DNA of 64,000 nt from Mucilaginibacter sp. KACC 22063. GTDB taxonomy: Bacteria; Bacteroidota; Bacteroidia; Sphingobacteriales; Sphingobacteriaceae. The position numbers and the translations under genes are program-made. The DNA is taken from contig NZ_CP117877.1 of the NCBI RefSeq assembly GCF_028736115.1, forward strand, positions 2,852,001 to 2,916,000. The letters are read 5' to 3'. Below, piece after piece: positions 26,500 through 35,912 of this stretch (position 1 is its first letter; the number at the start of each line of letters is the position of its first letter). The notes under the pieces are model-generated. The model saw only the letters and a program-made list of their open reading frames with translations, had not been told where the DNA came from and ran no database searches.

Positions 26500-28602
26500 A
26501 TGATCGCCGACCATAAAGGTGAAGTTCCTGTATTTGTTTATATTTTGCCGTTTATCGCAGGCATTGTTTCTTCTTTATTTTTAAGCTTTAACCTTATTTA
26601 TGTTGCTGCTGCATCAGGCCTGTTAACATTTGCTTTTATCCTGCTCAACATATTTTACGTAAAATTTGGCATTTACCGCATTTCATGGTTAGGTGGTACA
26701 CTGGTGCATGTTATCCTCTTTCTCTTTGGCATTATTGCCGTTCTGCTTAACAACCCTCGCTTCAGGCAAACCTATTTTAGCAAGTACAAGGCAACTCAGT
26801 TTTTAGTCGCTATTAGCAATGAGCCAATACTGAAAGGGAAATACTGGCATTGTACAGCTGAGGTTAAGGAAGCTTTTGATCATCAGAAAACGAATTTGGT
26901 AGCCGGCAAAATCTTATTAACCATTTTGGCCAATCCTGAACAGCCATTGCAATATGGGGACGAGCTAATGATCATTGCCAATAACAAACCCGTCTCTCCG
27001 CCACTTAATCCGGCTGTTTTTAATTACCGCAAATACCTTCAGCATCAAAATATTTATGAGCAAATCTTTTTGTTTCCGGGACAGTATACCGTGGTTAAAC
27101 ACGGGCAGGGCAATCCAATAATTGCAGCATCAATAAAGCTGCGCCAGCAAATGGTACAGAAAATAAAAGCAAATATGAGCGATACCATAGCTGCAGCGGT
27201 AGCAAGTACGCTGATACTTGGTTACAAAGCTGATTTAAGCCCCGATGTATTACAATGGTATTCAAAAACAGGCACCATACACGTACTTTCTGTATCAGGC
27301 GCACACGTAGCCATTGTATTTATATTCATCAGCTTTGCGTTTAACTTTTTAAACGGTTCGCGACGGGGCCAGTGGCTAAAGGCAATTTTGATTATCGTAT
27401 TGATATGGGCATATGCCATGCTGACGGGCTTTTCGCCAGCGGTGTGCCGGGCTGCCTTAATGCTTAGCTTTGCCATTTTAGGTACAACAGGCTACAGGTA
27501 TAACAATGCTGTAAACCTGTTAGCCGTATCTGCTTTTCTCCTGTTACTTTATGATCCTTTATTAATTACCGATGTTGGGTTTCAACTCTCTTACCTGGCT
27601 GTATTGGGTTTAATTGTTTTACAGCCGGTGATTTACAAATGGCTAAAACCATCAAATAAGTGGATCAATAAGTTATGGTATTTACTGTCTGCATCACTTG
27701 CTGCACAGTTGATCACTTTTCCATTAAGCATTTACTATTTCCACCAGTTTCCCGTTTATTTTTTGATCAGTAACCTGTTCATCATCTTACCTTCTGAACT
27801 AATATTGGGCGCGGGATTGCTGGCTATTTTGCTACCCCAAATCCCTTATCTGACTAAAGCCTTATTCTGGGTGGTAGAGCATACGATCAAAATAATGAAC
27901 TACGGCTTAAAGCTTATTGAGCAACAGCCTTATTCGTCCATTAGTAAAATATGGTTCACTACCGCTGAATGCCTGCTTATCTTCATCGTAATTATAGCCA
28001 TACTCTATTTTAGCTATTCCAGGCGAAAGCATTACTTATGGGCTGCACTCGGCGGTACTTTAGTTGTGACTATTTTGATTTGTGTCAATACAATAAATCT
28101 CCAAAACAGTAATAACATCCTATTTTACAGTTTAAACAAACATTCAGCTATTTTATTTAAAACGGGGAACAGCGGCGTATTGCTTACCGATTTATCTATA
28201 AGTGACCCCTTATTTAACTATAACATTCAACCTGCTTTAGACAGTATGGGAATAACCTATTTGAAAATCGGAAAGCTGGATACGGCTATAACAACTCCAT
28301 ATCTAAGAAAGTCAGGTTTAGGCTTGATCCAGTTTGGCAATGATCGGTTAATGATATTAGATAGTAACCCAACCAAAAACATTAACTTAAAAGAAAAGCT
28401 GACGGTGAATTATGTCTACCTTACGGGCAATAATGCTATAAAATTAAAATACATTAAAGATAATTTTAAGTGCGATCAATTAATTATTGATGGGACAAAT
28501 ACTGCACAAACGATTAAAAAGCTTAGCTACGATGCTGACAGCCTTGATATAAATTATTTTATATTAAAACGTAACAAAGCTTTAACAGTGTTATCTAAAT
28601 AG
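26500..28602 (+). CDS. comEC: ComEC/Rec2-family DNA uptake channel protein
   Basis: A 700-residue polytopic inner-membrane protein of the competence family, which passes single-stranded DNA into the cytoplasm. The N-terminus has hydrophobic helices and a DUF4131-like OB region (KYWHCTAEVKEAFDHQKTN). The core competence domain contains VLSVSGAHVAIVFIF near residue 265 and many membrane helices up to about residue 530. The C-terminal soluble part of about 170 residues corresponds to the MBL-like domain but lacks a HxHxDH motif, so any nuclease activity is probably lost. Start ATG 26500 follows a plausible promoter. Confidence 0.88.
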   Translation: MIADHKGEVPVFVYILPFIAGIVSSLFLSFNLIYVAAASGLLTFAFILLNIFYVKFGIYRISWLGGTLVHVILFLFGIIAVLLNNPRFRQTYFSKYKATQFLVAISNEPILKGKYWHCTAEVKEAFDHQKTNLVAGKILLTILANPEQPLQYGDELMIIANNKPVSPPLNPAVFNYRKYLQHQNIYEQIFLFPGQYTVVKHGQGNPIIAASIKLRQQMVQKIKANMSDTIAAAVASTLILGYKADLSPDVLQWYSKTGTIHVLSVSGAHVAIVFIFISFAFNFLNGSRRGQWLKAILIIVLIWAYAMLTGFSPAVCRAALMLSFAILGTTGYRYNNAVNLLAVSAFLLLLYDPLLITDVGFQLSYLAVLGLIVLQPVIYKWLKPSNKWINKLWYLLSASLAAQLITFPLSIYYFHQFPVYFLISNLFIILPSELILGAGLLAILLPQIPYLTKALFWVVEHTIKIMNYGLKLIEQQPYSSISKIWFTTAECLLIFIVIIAILYFSYSRRKHYLWAALGGTLVVTILICVNTINLQNSNNILFYSLNKHSAILFKTGNSGVLLTDLSISDPLFNYNIQPALDSMGITYLKIGKLDTAITTPYLRKSGLGLIQFGNDRLMILDSNPTKNINLKEKLTVNYVYLTGNNAIKLKYIKDNFKCDQLIIDGTNTAQTIKKLSYDADSLDINYFILKRNKALTVLSK

Positions 28603-28629
28603 CAAACTAAATTAAACGAAAAAGAAAAA

Positions 28630-28661
28630 TTTGTATCTGACTTTAGAAACAAATATCTTGG
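28630..28661 (+). promoter_or_regulatory. Promoter of the secreted DUF4412-like gene
   Basis: TTTG (28630-28633), 20 nt, then TATCTTGG (28654-28661), one mismatch from TAnnTTTG, 16 nt before the ATG at 28678. Confidence 0.45.
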
Positions 28662-28677
28662 ATGATTATTTAACCAC

Positions 28678-29322
28678 ATGAAATTAAAATTTTTAAATGT
28701 TGCCCTGGGCGTAGTTCTTTCGGCAACCGCATTAAGTGCATCTGCACAAAAAGCTTACACAGAAGGCAAAGCAGTATATACTGCTCAGGTTAATGGCATG
28801 ACAGGCGAAGCCACCGTATATTTCAAAGGCGATTCAAGCGCAACTGTAACCAATCAGGGTCCTGCTAAAATCGTTCTGCTTTCAAACAGCAAGACAGATT
28901 ATTTAGCTGTATTGGTTGATGTACCTGTAGCTAACATCAAAAAAGCGGGTATTGCAACACCAGCAGAAATGGAAGAAGCGCAAGCTCAATTACCTCAATT
29001 AACTTTTACCCCAACAACTGAAACTAAACAAATCAGCGGTTTCAATTGCAAAAAAGTAATTGCAAAAGATAAAGACGGTAAAGCTTATGATACCTGGGTT
29101 ACTACAGATTTTACTGCACCACTGGGTACTGCTTCAAAACTTTATGCAAAAGCAGGCGGCTATCCTGTTCAGTTCACTGTATTCCAGAACGGAATGGCAG
29201 TAACTAACACACTTAAATCTATTGATGATTCAAAAGCACCTGCGGGTACTTATGCTATCCCTGCCGGTTTTGACAAGATCAGCCTTACCGACCTTAAAAA
29301 CATGGCTGGCGGCGGTCGCTAA
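28678..29322 (+). CDS. Secreted protein, DUF4412/GLPGLI-like
   Basis: A 214-residue exported protein with a clear signal peptide (cleavage after SASA, before QKA). The mature part is a single beta-rich domain with EGKAVYTAQVNG and a central FNCKKVIAKDKDGKAYDTWVT, a pattern of the DUF4412/GLPGLI-like proteins of Bacteroidota, whose members are mostly of unknown function and periplasmic. Codon use is that of a well-expressed gene. No partner genes are recognised. Confidence 0.75.
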   Translation: MKLKFLNVALGVVLSATALSASAQKAYTEGKAVYTAQVNGMTGEATVYFKGDSSATVTNQGPAKIVLLSNSKTDYLAVLVDVPVANIKKAGIATPAEMEEAQAQLPQLTFTPTTETKQISGFNCKKVIAKDKDGKAYDTWVTTDFTAPLGTASKLYAKAGGYPVQFTVFQNGMAVTNTLKSIDDSKAPAGTYAIPAGFDKISLTDLKNMAGGGR

Positions 29323-29389
29323 ACAAATTCATTAACAATTCATTTAAAGCTTCTTAACATTGTGGGTAAATAATTAATTTCGCCCCTGA

Positions 29390-31258
29390 ATGTTAAGGAG
29401 CTTTTTAAGTTTTTGCCGGTATTTTATTTTCTGGCTGATTGTATTTTTTTTAACCCGTTTGACCTTTGAGCTTTACTTCCACCAAAAGCTCAGCAATGCC
29501 TCGTTTAAAGAAATTCTGCTCACGTTTGCGCACGGACTTTGGCTCGACTACTCCGCAGCAGCTTACATCTGTACCATTCCCCTGCTTACTTTCGTAATCA
29601 GCTGGTTTATTCCTAATTCGCGCATACCATCAATATGGCTTAAAGTATATACCTGGTTTTGCATATTTATTATCTCGTTCTTAACCATCATTGACCTTAA
29701 TATATTCCGCGAATGGGGTACAAAAGTCAATTACAGGGTTTTTAATACTTTATATGTGTCCCCTTCTGAAGCTGTGGCTTCTACCGGATCATCCCCTATT
29801 GGTTTGAGCATTACCATCGGTGTAACGTTATTTGCACTCGGAATTATCATCTCGCTCTTTGTTGTTGATTTCAAATTCAGGAAACCACAGCTTTCACCTA
29901 CTGTTAAAGTCCCTTTAGCATTGCTGTTTTGCCTTATCAATTTTATTTTCATTCGTGGTGGCTTATTTGGCGCGCCAATAAATGAGCAAAAGGCATACTT
30001 CTCTGATAAGCAAATCCTCAATCAATCAGTATTGAACACCGAATGGAACCTGTTTCATAACGTAGTGCAGAATATGCGGCATGGTTATAATCCTTACGAG
30101 TTTATGCCTTTCGGCGAAGCAAGAAAGATTGTAAATGATACCTACGCCGTAAAAAAAGATACCACAGTTTCCATACTTAAAACCAAACGGCCAAATGTTG
30201 TCATAGTACAGCTGGAAAGTTATACAGCTGATATTATTGAATCGCTTGGGGGCGACAGCGGCGTGGCTCCGCACTTTGAAGAATGGATTAAGCAAGGTGT
30301 GCTTTTCGATAACATCTATGCAGCCGGCGACCGTACAGATAAAGGCGTGGTCGCCATACTAAGTGGTTTCCCTTCACAAGCGGTACGTACCATCATTACC
30401 GAAGATGCCAAGCAAAAGAAACTTCCTGCCATATCAGATGATCTGAAAAAGCAGGGTTACAGTACGTCTTACTGTTATGGAGGTGATATCGATTACATGA
30501 ATTTCAGGTCTTATGTAAAAGATCATAAAATTGATAAGATCATTGAAGAAAGCAACTTTGCCAAATCACAGATACAGTCGAAATGGGGGGCTTATGATGA
30601 TGTGATGTTTAACAAAAATATCGGCATCATTAATAAGCAAAAGCAGCCGTTTTTTGCTTACGTGCAAACGTTAAGTAACCACGAACCTTTTGAACTGCGT
30701 GGTAAACCGCAGTTTCCGGGAAAAGACAATGGCAATATGTTCAGAAGTACGGCTTTTTATACCGACTCGAGCCTTAACGCTTACCTTGAAGCAGCCAAGA
30801 AAACGGAATGGTATAAAAATACGCTTTTCATCTTAGTAGCCGACCACGGGCACCGTTTGCCAAGAAATACATCTGAGGCTTACGACCCGAGGAAATACCA
30901 CATACCGTTATTGTTTTTCGGCGATGTAATTAAGGATGAGTTTAAAGGCAAGCGCATCAATTTACTTGGCAACCAAACCGATATTGCAGCTACATTGCTT
31001 GCACAGATGGGTTTACCACATCAGGATTTCCAATGGTCTAAAAACCTGCTGAACCCTTACAGCAAACCGTTTGCATTCTTCGATTGGGATAACGGGCTGG
31101 GCTTTATGCAACCTGAACAGAGTATTTCATATGACAATGAGGGCGACCGCATTATCTATATGAAATACCCGCATGCCCCTAAGCAAATTAATAATGAGAC
31201 ATTGCGCAAAGGGCAGGCTTTTTTAGAAACGATATATACCGAATATTTAAATTATTAG
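29390..31258 (+). CDS. LTA-synthase-family sulfatase-like membrane protein
   Basis: A 622-residue protein with about five N-terminal membrane helices (to residue 200) and a C-terminal extracytoplasmic sulfatase-type domain. Key features are VVIVQLESYTADIIES (metal ligand Glu), the probable nucleophile Thr near residue 316 in GDRTDKGVVAILSGFP, and the late metal site LVADHGHRLP. In Gram-negative bacteria such proteins transfer phosphoethanolamine or glycerol phosphate to lipids or glycans, or hydrolyse them; lipoteichoic acid itself is not expected here. The exact substrate is unknown. Its stop overlaps the convergent gene by 4 nt. Confidence 0.88.
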   Translation: MLRSFLSFCRYFIFWLIVFFLTRLTFELYFHQKLSNASFKEILLTFAHGLWLDYSAAAYICTIPLLTFVISWFIPNSRIPSIWLKVYTWFCIFIISFLTIIDLNIFREWGTKVNYRVFNTLYVSPSEAVASTGSSPIGLSITIGVTLFALGIIISLFVVDFKFRKPQLSPTVKVPLALLFCLINFIFIRGGLFGAPINEQKAYFSDKQILNQSVLNTEWNLFHNVVQNMRHGYNPYEFMPFGEARKIVNDTYAVKKDTTVSILKTKRPNVVIVQLESYTADIIESLGGDSGVAPHFEEWIKQGVLFDNIYAAGDRTDKGVVAILSGFPSQAVRTIITEDAKQKKLPAISDDLKKQGYSTSYCYGGDIDYMNFRSYVKDHKIDKIIEESNFAKSQIQSKWGAYDDVMFNKNIGIINKQKQPFFAYVQTLSNHEPFELRGKPQFPGKDNGNMFRSTAFYTDSSLNAYLEAAKKTEWYKNTLFILVADHGHRLPRNTSEAYDPRKYHIPLLFFGDVIKDEFKGKRINLLGNQTDIAATLLAQMGLPHQDFQWSKNLLNPYSKPFAFFDWDNGLGFMQPEQSISYDNEGDRIIYMKYPHAPKQINNETLRKGQAFLETIYTEYLNY

Positions 31259-31872
31259 GCAACCAGTTGTAATTCTTTAGAAAGCGTCTCAACCCAGTTG
31301 TTAAATAATCCCGTTTCTATTTCTACAGCTTTTGCAGCATGGTGTTCCCAGTCTGGCGAAAAGAATTTCAATTGGTTGATCATTTCCTCCAGATGCCCTT
31401 CCTCTTCCAGTATGATTGATTTTACATTCACCTTGCTTCCTGTTTCGGTAAGGATGTCCTGATAAATTGGGTAAAGTTCGTCTGCACGCACTTCAATAGC
31501 ATAAGTAACCAGCAAATAGGCTGCAAACCGTAGCTCTGCTCCTGCCAGGTTCAGTTCCTTTTTTAAATAGCGGCTCACAGAAACATCCAGCTGATTTAAA
31601 TAGTATCTACTGCTCGCCGGTGCCAAAAGGTATTCACCAGCATAGGTTGGTAAATTAGCGCCTGCGATCTTCTCTATCTGTTTCTTCAGGTAAAAAGCAT
31701 GGCGGTGTTCTTCAGCGGCATGCTTTAAAATAATATAGGTTACAGTAAGCGGGTCTTCACAGGCAGATATTTTCCTGGCACCGGTATTTTCCATTAATGA
31801 AAGGGTATTCAACCACTTAGCGTGTAATTTATCATCGGCAACTATAACCGGAAGCACATCATTCAAAGCCAT
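31255..31872 (-). CDS. Ferritin-like di-iron protein coupled to bioA
   Basis: A 205-residue helical protein of unknown function. It shows the complete ligand pattern of ferritin-like di-iron carboxylate proteins: E28 in helix 1, E55-x-x-H58 in helix 2 (EEHRHAF), E127 in helix 3 (AIEVRADELY) and E157-x-x-H160 in helix 4 (EEEGHLEEM). An oxidative or iron-storage role is therefore likely, though the substrate cannot be named. It starts one base after the bioA stop and is the last gene of a four-gene operon, so a link to biotin synthesis is possible but inferred only from position. Confidence 0.75.
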   Translation of the reverse strand: MALNDVLPVIVADDKLHAKWLNTLSLMENTGARKISACEDPLTVTYIILKHAAEEHRHAFYLKKQIEKIAGANLPTYAGEYLLAPASSRYYLNQLDVSVSRYLKKELNLAGAELRFAAYLLVTYAIEVRADELYPIYQDILTETGSKVNVKSIILEEEGHLEEMINQLKFFSPDWEHHAAKAVEIETGLFNNWVETLSKELQLVA

Positions 31873-31873
31873 C

Positions 31874-33139
31874 TTAAATTTCGTTTAAAGCGTCAGTAAT
31901 TTTGCTGTAAATATAGCTCAGTTGCTCATTGGTTATACAATACGGTGGTAAAATATAGATGATATTGCCCAAAGGCCTTAAAATGATCCCGGCATTAAGG
32001 AAGTACTTGTAAAGCCTATCGCGCAGCGGACTAAGGTACGATGTTTCGTTTCCTGTTTCCCACTCCATTGCTATAATTGTACCTGTTTGCCTAACAGAAC
32101 GGATCTTAGCATGGCCTTCTATCTTTTGCCTGAATTGGTGGTGCTGGTCTGCGATACGCTTAATGTTTGCTGGCGTTTCATCACTTGTAAACAGATCAAG
32201 GCTGGCTAAGGCGGCTGTACAGGCTATAGGATTTGCAGTGAAAGAGTGCCCGTGGAATAGCGTCTTCATTTTATCCTCAGACAAAAAAGCCTCATAAATT
32301 TGCTGTGTACAGGTGGTTACACCAAGCGCCATTGTACCGCCGGTCAATCCTTTTGAAAAACACATAATATCTGCCTTCTGCGGCATATAATCGCTGGCAA
32401 ATGGTTTACCTGTGCGTCCAAAACCTGTAAATACTTCATCTGCTATTGTCAAGATTCCTTCAGCTGCGCAATGTTGCAGCAACTCATTCAGCCATTCGGG
32501 CTGGTACATAATCATACCCGCAGATCCCTGCACCAAAGGCTCGTAAATAAAGCAGGCCAGCTCATCTTTAAGGTTAGAAATCTGTTCTTTTAGTTGTGAG
32601 ATATTTTTCTGATGAGGCAGATCAATAAATTCCACTTCGAACAATAGCTGATCAAAGGCAGCGGTAAAAGCGCTACGGCCGCTAACAGCCATTGCTCCAA
32701 AGGTATCGCCATGATAGGCGTTGTTAAATGCCAATATTTTAGTACGGGCCTTGCCTTGGTTAAGCCAGTATTGTAGGCACATTTTTATGGCTACCTCAAC
32801 AGCGGTAGAACCATTATCTGAATAAAAAACCTTAGCCTGGTTATGTGGCAGCAGCGGTAATAAGCGCTCGGCCAGCTCAACAGCCGGTTCATGCGTAAAG
32901 CCTGCGAATATTACATGCTCAAGCTTGGTTAACTGCTCGGATATCCGTTTGGCTATGTGTGGATGGGCGTGTCCATATAAGTTTACCCACCATGAAGAAA
33001 CGGCATCTATATATTCTTTACCGTCTTCGTCGTACACACAAGCGCCTTCGCCGCGTACAATGCCTACTGGCAAACCGGCAGTCTGCATTTGTGTGTAGGG
33101 ATGCCATATTAGTTTTGCATCTCTTTCTGCAAGTGTCAT
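31874..33139 (-). CDS. bioA: Adenosylmethionine--8-amino-7-oxononanoate transaminase
   Basis: A PLP-dependent class III aminotransferase of 421 residues that makes 7,8-diaminopelargonate in biotin synthesis, using S-adenosylmethionine as amino donor. Typical BioA signatures are LIWHPYTQMQ at the N-terminus, VSSWWVNLYGHAHP, and the PLP lysine in FSKGLTGGTMALG. Length is normal. Its ATG overlaps the Nudix gene stop (TAATG), and the ferritin-like gene follows after one base. No other bio genes occur in the window. Confidence 0.95.
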   Translation of the reverse strand: MTLAERDAKLIWHPYTQMQTAGLPVGIVRGEGACVYDEDGKEYIDAVSSWWVNLYGHAHPHIAKRISEQLTKLEHVIFAGFTHEPAVELAERLLPLLPHNQAKVFYSDNGSTAVEVAIKMCLQYWLNQGKARTKILAFNNAYHGDTFGAMAVSGRSAFTAAFDQLLFEVEFIDLPHQKNISQLKEQISNLKDELACFIYEPLVQGSAGMIMYQPEWLNELLQHCAAEGILTIADEVFTGFGRTGKPFASDYMPQKADIMCFSKGLTGGTMALGVTTCTQQIYEAFLSEDKMKTLFHGHSFTANPIACTAALASLDLFTSDETPANIKRIADQHHQFRQKIEGHAKIRSVRQTGTIIAMEWETGNETSYLSPLRDRLYKYFLNAGIILRPLGNIIYILPPYCITNEQLSYIYSKITDALNEI

Positions 33140-33576
33140 TATTGTTGCTTTAGTAATTTAACTACGTGCTGATCGATGGGGAAAGTCATGTGCTCAACAT
33201 TAAGTTCAGACAGGGGTATCCACCTGAAGGATTGTAAAACATCGCCTTCGCCATCAAAGTCGAACACTTTGTTTTTAAAATTTAAGTTTAGCGGAGAAAT
33301 GCTGCGTACCATGTAATATACACTGATGATCTGCGAATCGTTAAACGCCGATTTTACATAAAAACCGGTTGTGTAAAAATGGCTTAATACTTCTATTTCT
33401 GCTAAGCATTCTTCCTGAAATTCGCGTTTCAATCCATCAATCAGCCCCTCTCCTAATTCCAATCCGCCACCGGGAAATTTAGTGAACTGGTAGCCATATT
33501 CCTGTTCGTCGCTAATGAGTATCTCATTGCGTTCGTTAATTAGCAGGCCATAAACACGTACATTAAATAATGCCAT
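33139..33576 (-). CDS. Nudix hydrolase
   Basis: A 145-residue cytoplasmic pyrophosphohydrolase. The Nudix box is GGGLELGEGLIDGLKREFQE with the following ECLAEI, matching GX5EX7REUXEEXGU except that Ala replaces the last Gly region. Substrates of the family include nucleoside diphosphates linked to another group. It overlaps by one base with both neighbours (stop-start TAATG on each side), so it is tightly co-translated with the CDF transporter and bioA. Confidence 0.9.
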   Translation of the reverse strand: MALFNVRVYGLLINERNEILISDEQEYGYQFTKFPGGGLELGEGLIDGLKREFQEECLAEIEVLSHFYTTGFYVKSAFNDSQIISVYYMVRSISPLNLNFKNKVFDFDGEGDVLQSFRWIPLSELNVEHMTFPIDQHVVKLLKQQ

Positions 33577-34553
33577 TATTTTTCGAAGTGTTTTTTGTTG
33601 CGCGTTACATTATCCATATTCCACGGAATGTCTTCCGTTTTAGCTTCAGAGCGTATCGGACAATTAGGCATGCCGCAATAGTGGCAGCATTCTGGGATAC
33701 ATGGATCTGAGTGGATAAAAAACTCAGTATGTATACCGGCTTCCGTATTCACAATTTTATCAACTAGCTTCACTTCATCATGTACACGGTTTAAGTCAAA
33801 GTAGTTAGGCAAAGTCATGTGGCAATCAATGTGCAGCTCATGACCATACTTTTGCGCACGCAGGTTATGTACATCAATCCATTCTTCTTTGCGCTGCTCA
33901 TTCAATACTTTAATGATCTGCTCTACAATTTCAAAGTCTGCTTCATCCATTAAACCACCTACCGAACGCCTGATCAGCTTATAACCTGTTATAATGATAT
34001 ATATACCTACGATGATAGATAAAGCGCTATCCAGCCATGCATAAGGCAGAAAATACATTAAAGTAAGCCCGACAACCAAACCACCACTGGTAACCGTATC
34101 TGTAAGTAAATGCCTGCCGTCAGCTTCAAGTGTGATGGAGTTAAGGGATTTACCTTGCCTTATCATATAAAAGCCTAACAAGCCATTTATAGCGCCCGTA
34201 ACGCCTATAATAATGGCACCTGTAAGTACCTGATGAACCTCATGAGGTGTAAACAGGCTGTAGGTACCTTTAAATACAATGACGATACCGGCTATAGTGA
34301 TCAGGGTACCTTCTATAAAAACTGAAAAGAACTCCACCTTACCGTGCCCATACGGGTGATTAATATCGCGTGGTTGCGAAGCCAGGTAAATACTATAAAA
34401 TGCAAAGGCGCTGGCTATTACATTCACAATACTTTCGGCGGCATCTGTAAGGATAAAATTAGAAGAGGTTATAAAATAAGCTGTAAATTTTGCAAGCATG
34501 AGCGCCACGCTCACAATAAGTGCAAATACGATGATGTTACGTTTTTTTTGCAA
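33576..34553 (-). CDS. Cation diffusion facilitator family transporter
   Basis: A 325-residue inner-membrane divalent-cation/proton antiporter (zinc, iron, manganese or cobalt). Six membrane helices are visible, with metal-site acidic residues in ILTDAAESIVNV (TM2) and DGRHLLTDTVTSG (TM5), and a cytoplasmic C-terminal domain. The last 40 residues hold a cysteine cluster (PECCHYCGMPNCP), which is unusual and may bind metal. There is no ATG upstream of TM1; a stop precedes the frame, and TTG 34553 gives a complete TM1, so I choose it. First gene of the CDF-Nudix-bioA-ferritin-like operon. Confidence 0.9.
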   Translation of the reverse strand: MQKKRNIIVFALIVSVALMLAKFTAYFITSSNFILTDAAESIVNVIASAFAFYSIYLASQPRDINHPYGHGKVEFFSVFIEGTLITIAGIVIVFKGTYSLFTPHEVHQVLTGAIIIGVTGAINGLLGFYMIRQGKSLNSITLEADGRHLLTDTVTSGGLVVGLTLMYFLPYAWLDSALSIIVGIYIIITGYKLIRRSVGGLMDEADFEIVEQIIKVLNEQRKEEWIDVHNLRAQKYGHELHIDCHMTLPNYFDLNRVHDEVKLVDKIVNTEAGIHTEFFIHSDPCIPECCHYCGMPNCPIRSEAKTEDIPWNMDNVTRNKKHFEK

Positions 34554-34639
34554 AGCGATAAATTGAGTACAAATTTAAAAACAACCTTTAATAAGCGTTA
34601 AAGTTTGTTCATATTTGCCGCCGACATAAAAATATAGTT

Positions 34640-35833
34640 ATGAGTGCTTTAAGTAACCGGATCAATAATCTGTCCGAATCCCAGACCATTAAAATGGCAA
34701 AACTTGGCCGCGAACTGGCTGCCAAAGGTGTTGACATTATCAGCTTAAGCTTTGGCGAACCTGATTTTCATACACCGGAACATGTAAAAGATGCTGCCAA
34801 GAAAGCAATGGATGATAACTTTACTTATTATACCCCTGTTGCCGGTTACCCCGACCTGCGCAAGGCAATTGTAAAGAAGCTTAAAGACGAAAACGGTTTA
34901 GATTATGATGCTTCACAGATCGTAGTATCAACCGGTGCTAAACAAGCTATTGCCAATGCCGTACTTTGCCTTGTTAACCCAGGCGAAGAGGTAATTATCC
35001 CTACCCCTTACTGGGTATCTTACTCTGAAGTGGTTAAACTGGCAGAAGGTAAAAGTGTGTTTATTGATACTACTGTTGAAAGCAACTTTAAAATCACACC
35101 TGAGCAACTTGAAGCTGCCATTACGCCTAAAACTAAACTCTTTATGTTTTCATCGCCATGTAACCCTACAGGCAGTGTTTACAGCAAAGAAGAACTTGCA
35201 GGCTTAGCAGAGGTTTTTGAGCGTAACCCGCATGTATATATATTATCTGACGAGATCTACGAACACATCAACTTTATAGGCGGACACGAGTCTATCGCTC
35301 AGTTTGCTGCCATTAAAGACCGTGTGGTAATCATCAATGGTTTTTCTAAGGCTTACGCCATGACAGGCTGGCGAATTGGTTACACGGCATCAAACAGCGA
35401 AATTGCTGCGGCTTGCGATAAAATGCAGGGACAAATTACTTCGGGTACTTGTTCTATCACTCAGCGTGCAGGTACAGCCGCGTACGATGGTGGTTTAGAA
35501 AGCGTACACCATATGCGCGATGAATTTAAAAAACGCCGTGGTATTGTATACGATTTATTGAAAGAGATTGACGGCCTTAAAGTTAATTTGCCCGACGGCG
35601 CATTTTACTTTTTCCCTAACGTTACGGCGTTCTTCGGTAAAAGCTTTGGCGACCGTAAAATCAACAATGCCGATGACCTGTCTTTATACCTGTTAGAAGA
35701 AGGGCATGTGGCTACAGTTGGTGGCGATTCATTCGGCGATCCTAAATCAATTCGTTTATCTTACGCTGCTGCAGAAGATAAGCTTGTTGAAGCCATGAAA
35801 CGCATTAAAGCTGCCTTAGGCAAATTACAGTAA
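34640..35833 (+). CDS. aspC: Aspartate aminotransferase-type PLP aminotransferase
   Basis: A 397-residue class I/II aminotransferase of the Ib subgroup, interconverting aspartate and oxaloacetate with glutamate and 2-oxoglutarate. Visible features are SLSFGEPDFHTP at the N-terminus, SSPCNPTGSVYSKEEL, and the PLP lysine in NGFSKAYAMTGWRIGY near residue 236. Length is typical. Prephenate or aromatic specificity cannot be excluded. Single gene with a strong terminator. Confidence 0.9.
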   Translation: MSALSNRINNLSESQTIKMAKLGRELAAKGVDIISLSFGEPDFHTPEHVKDAAKKAMDDNFTYYTPVAGYPDLRKAIVKKLKDENGLDYDASQIVVSTGAKQAIANAVLCLVNPGEEVIIPTPYWVSYSEVVKLAEGKSVFIDTTVESNFKITPEQLEAAITPKTKLFMFSSPCNPTGSVYSKEELAGLAEVFERNPHVYILSDEIYEHINFIGGHESIAQFAAIKDRVVIINGFSKAYAMTGWRIGYTASNSEIAAACDKMQGQITSGTCSITQRAGTAAYDGGLESVHHMRDEFKKRRGIVYDLLKEIDGLKVNLPDGAFYFFPNVTAFFGKSFGDRKINNADDLSLYLLEEGHVATVGGDSFGDPKSIRLSYAAAEDKLVEAMKRIKAALGKLQ

Positions 35834-35852
35834 GCTTTAAAATCATTTATAT

Positions 35853-35890
35853 AACAAAAAGAGCTTGCCAAATGGCAAGCTCTTTTTGTT
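35853..35890. terminator. Bidirectional terminator
   Basis: A nearly uninterrupted 18-base inverted repeat centred at 35871-35872 (AACAAAAAGAGCTTGCCA arm) gives A- and T-runs on either side. It serves the convergent aspC-type and outer-membrane protein genes. Confidence 0.92.
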
Positions 35891-35912
35891 GAAAGGTATT
35901 TGTATTTACAAA

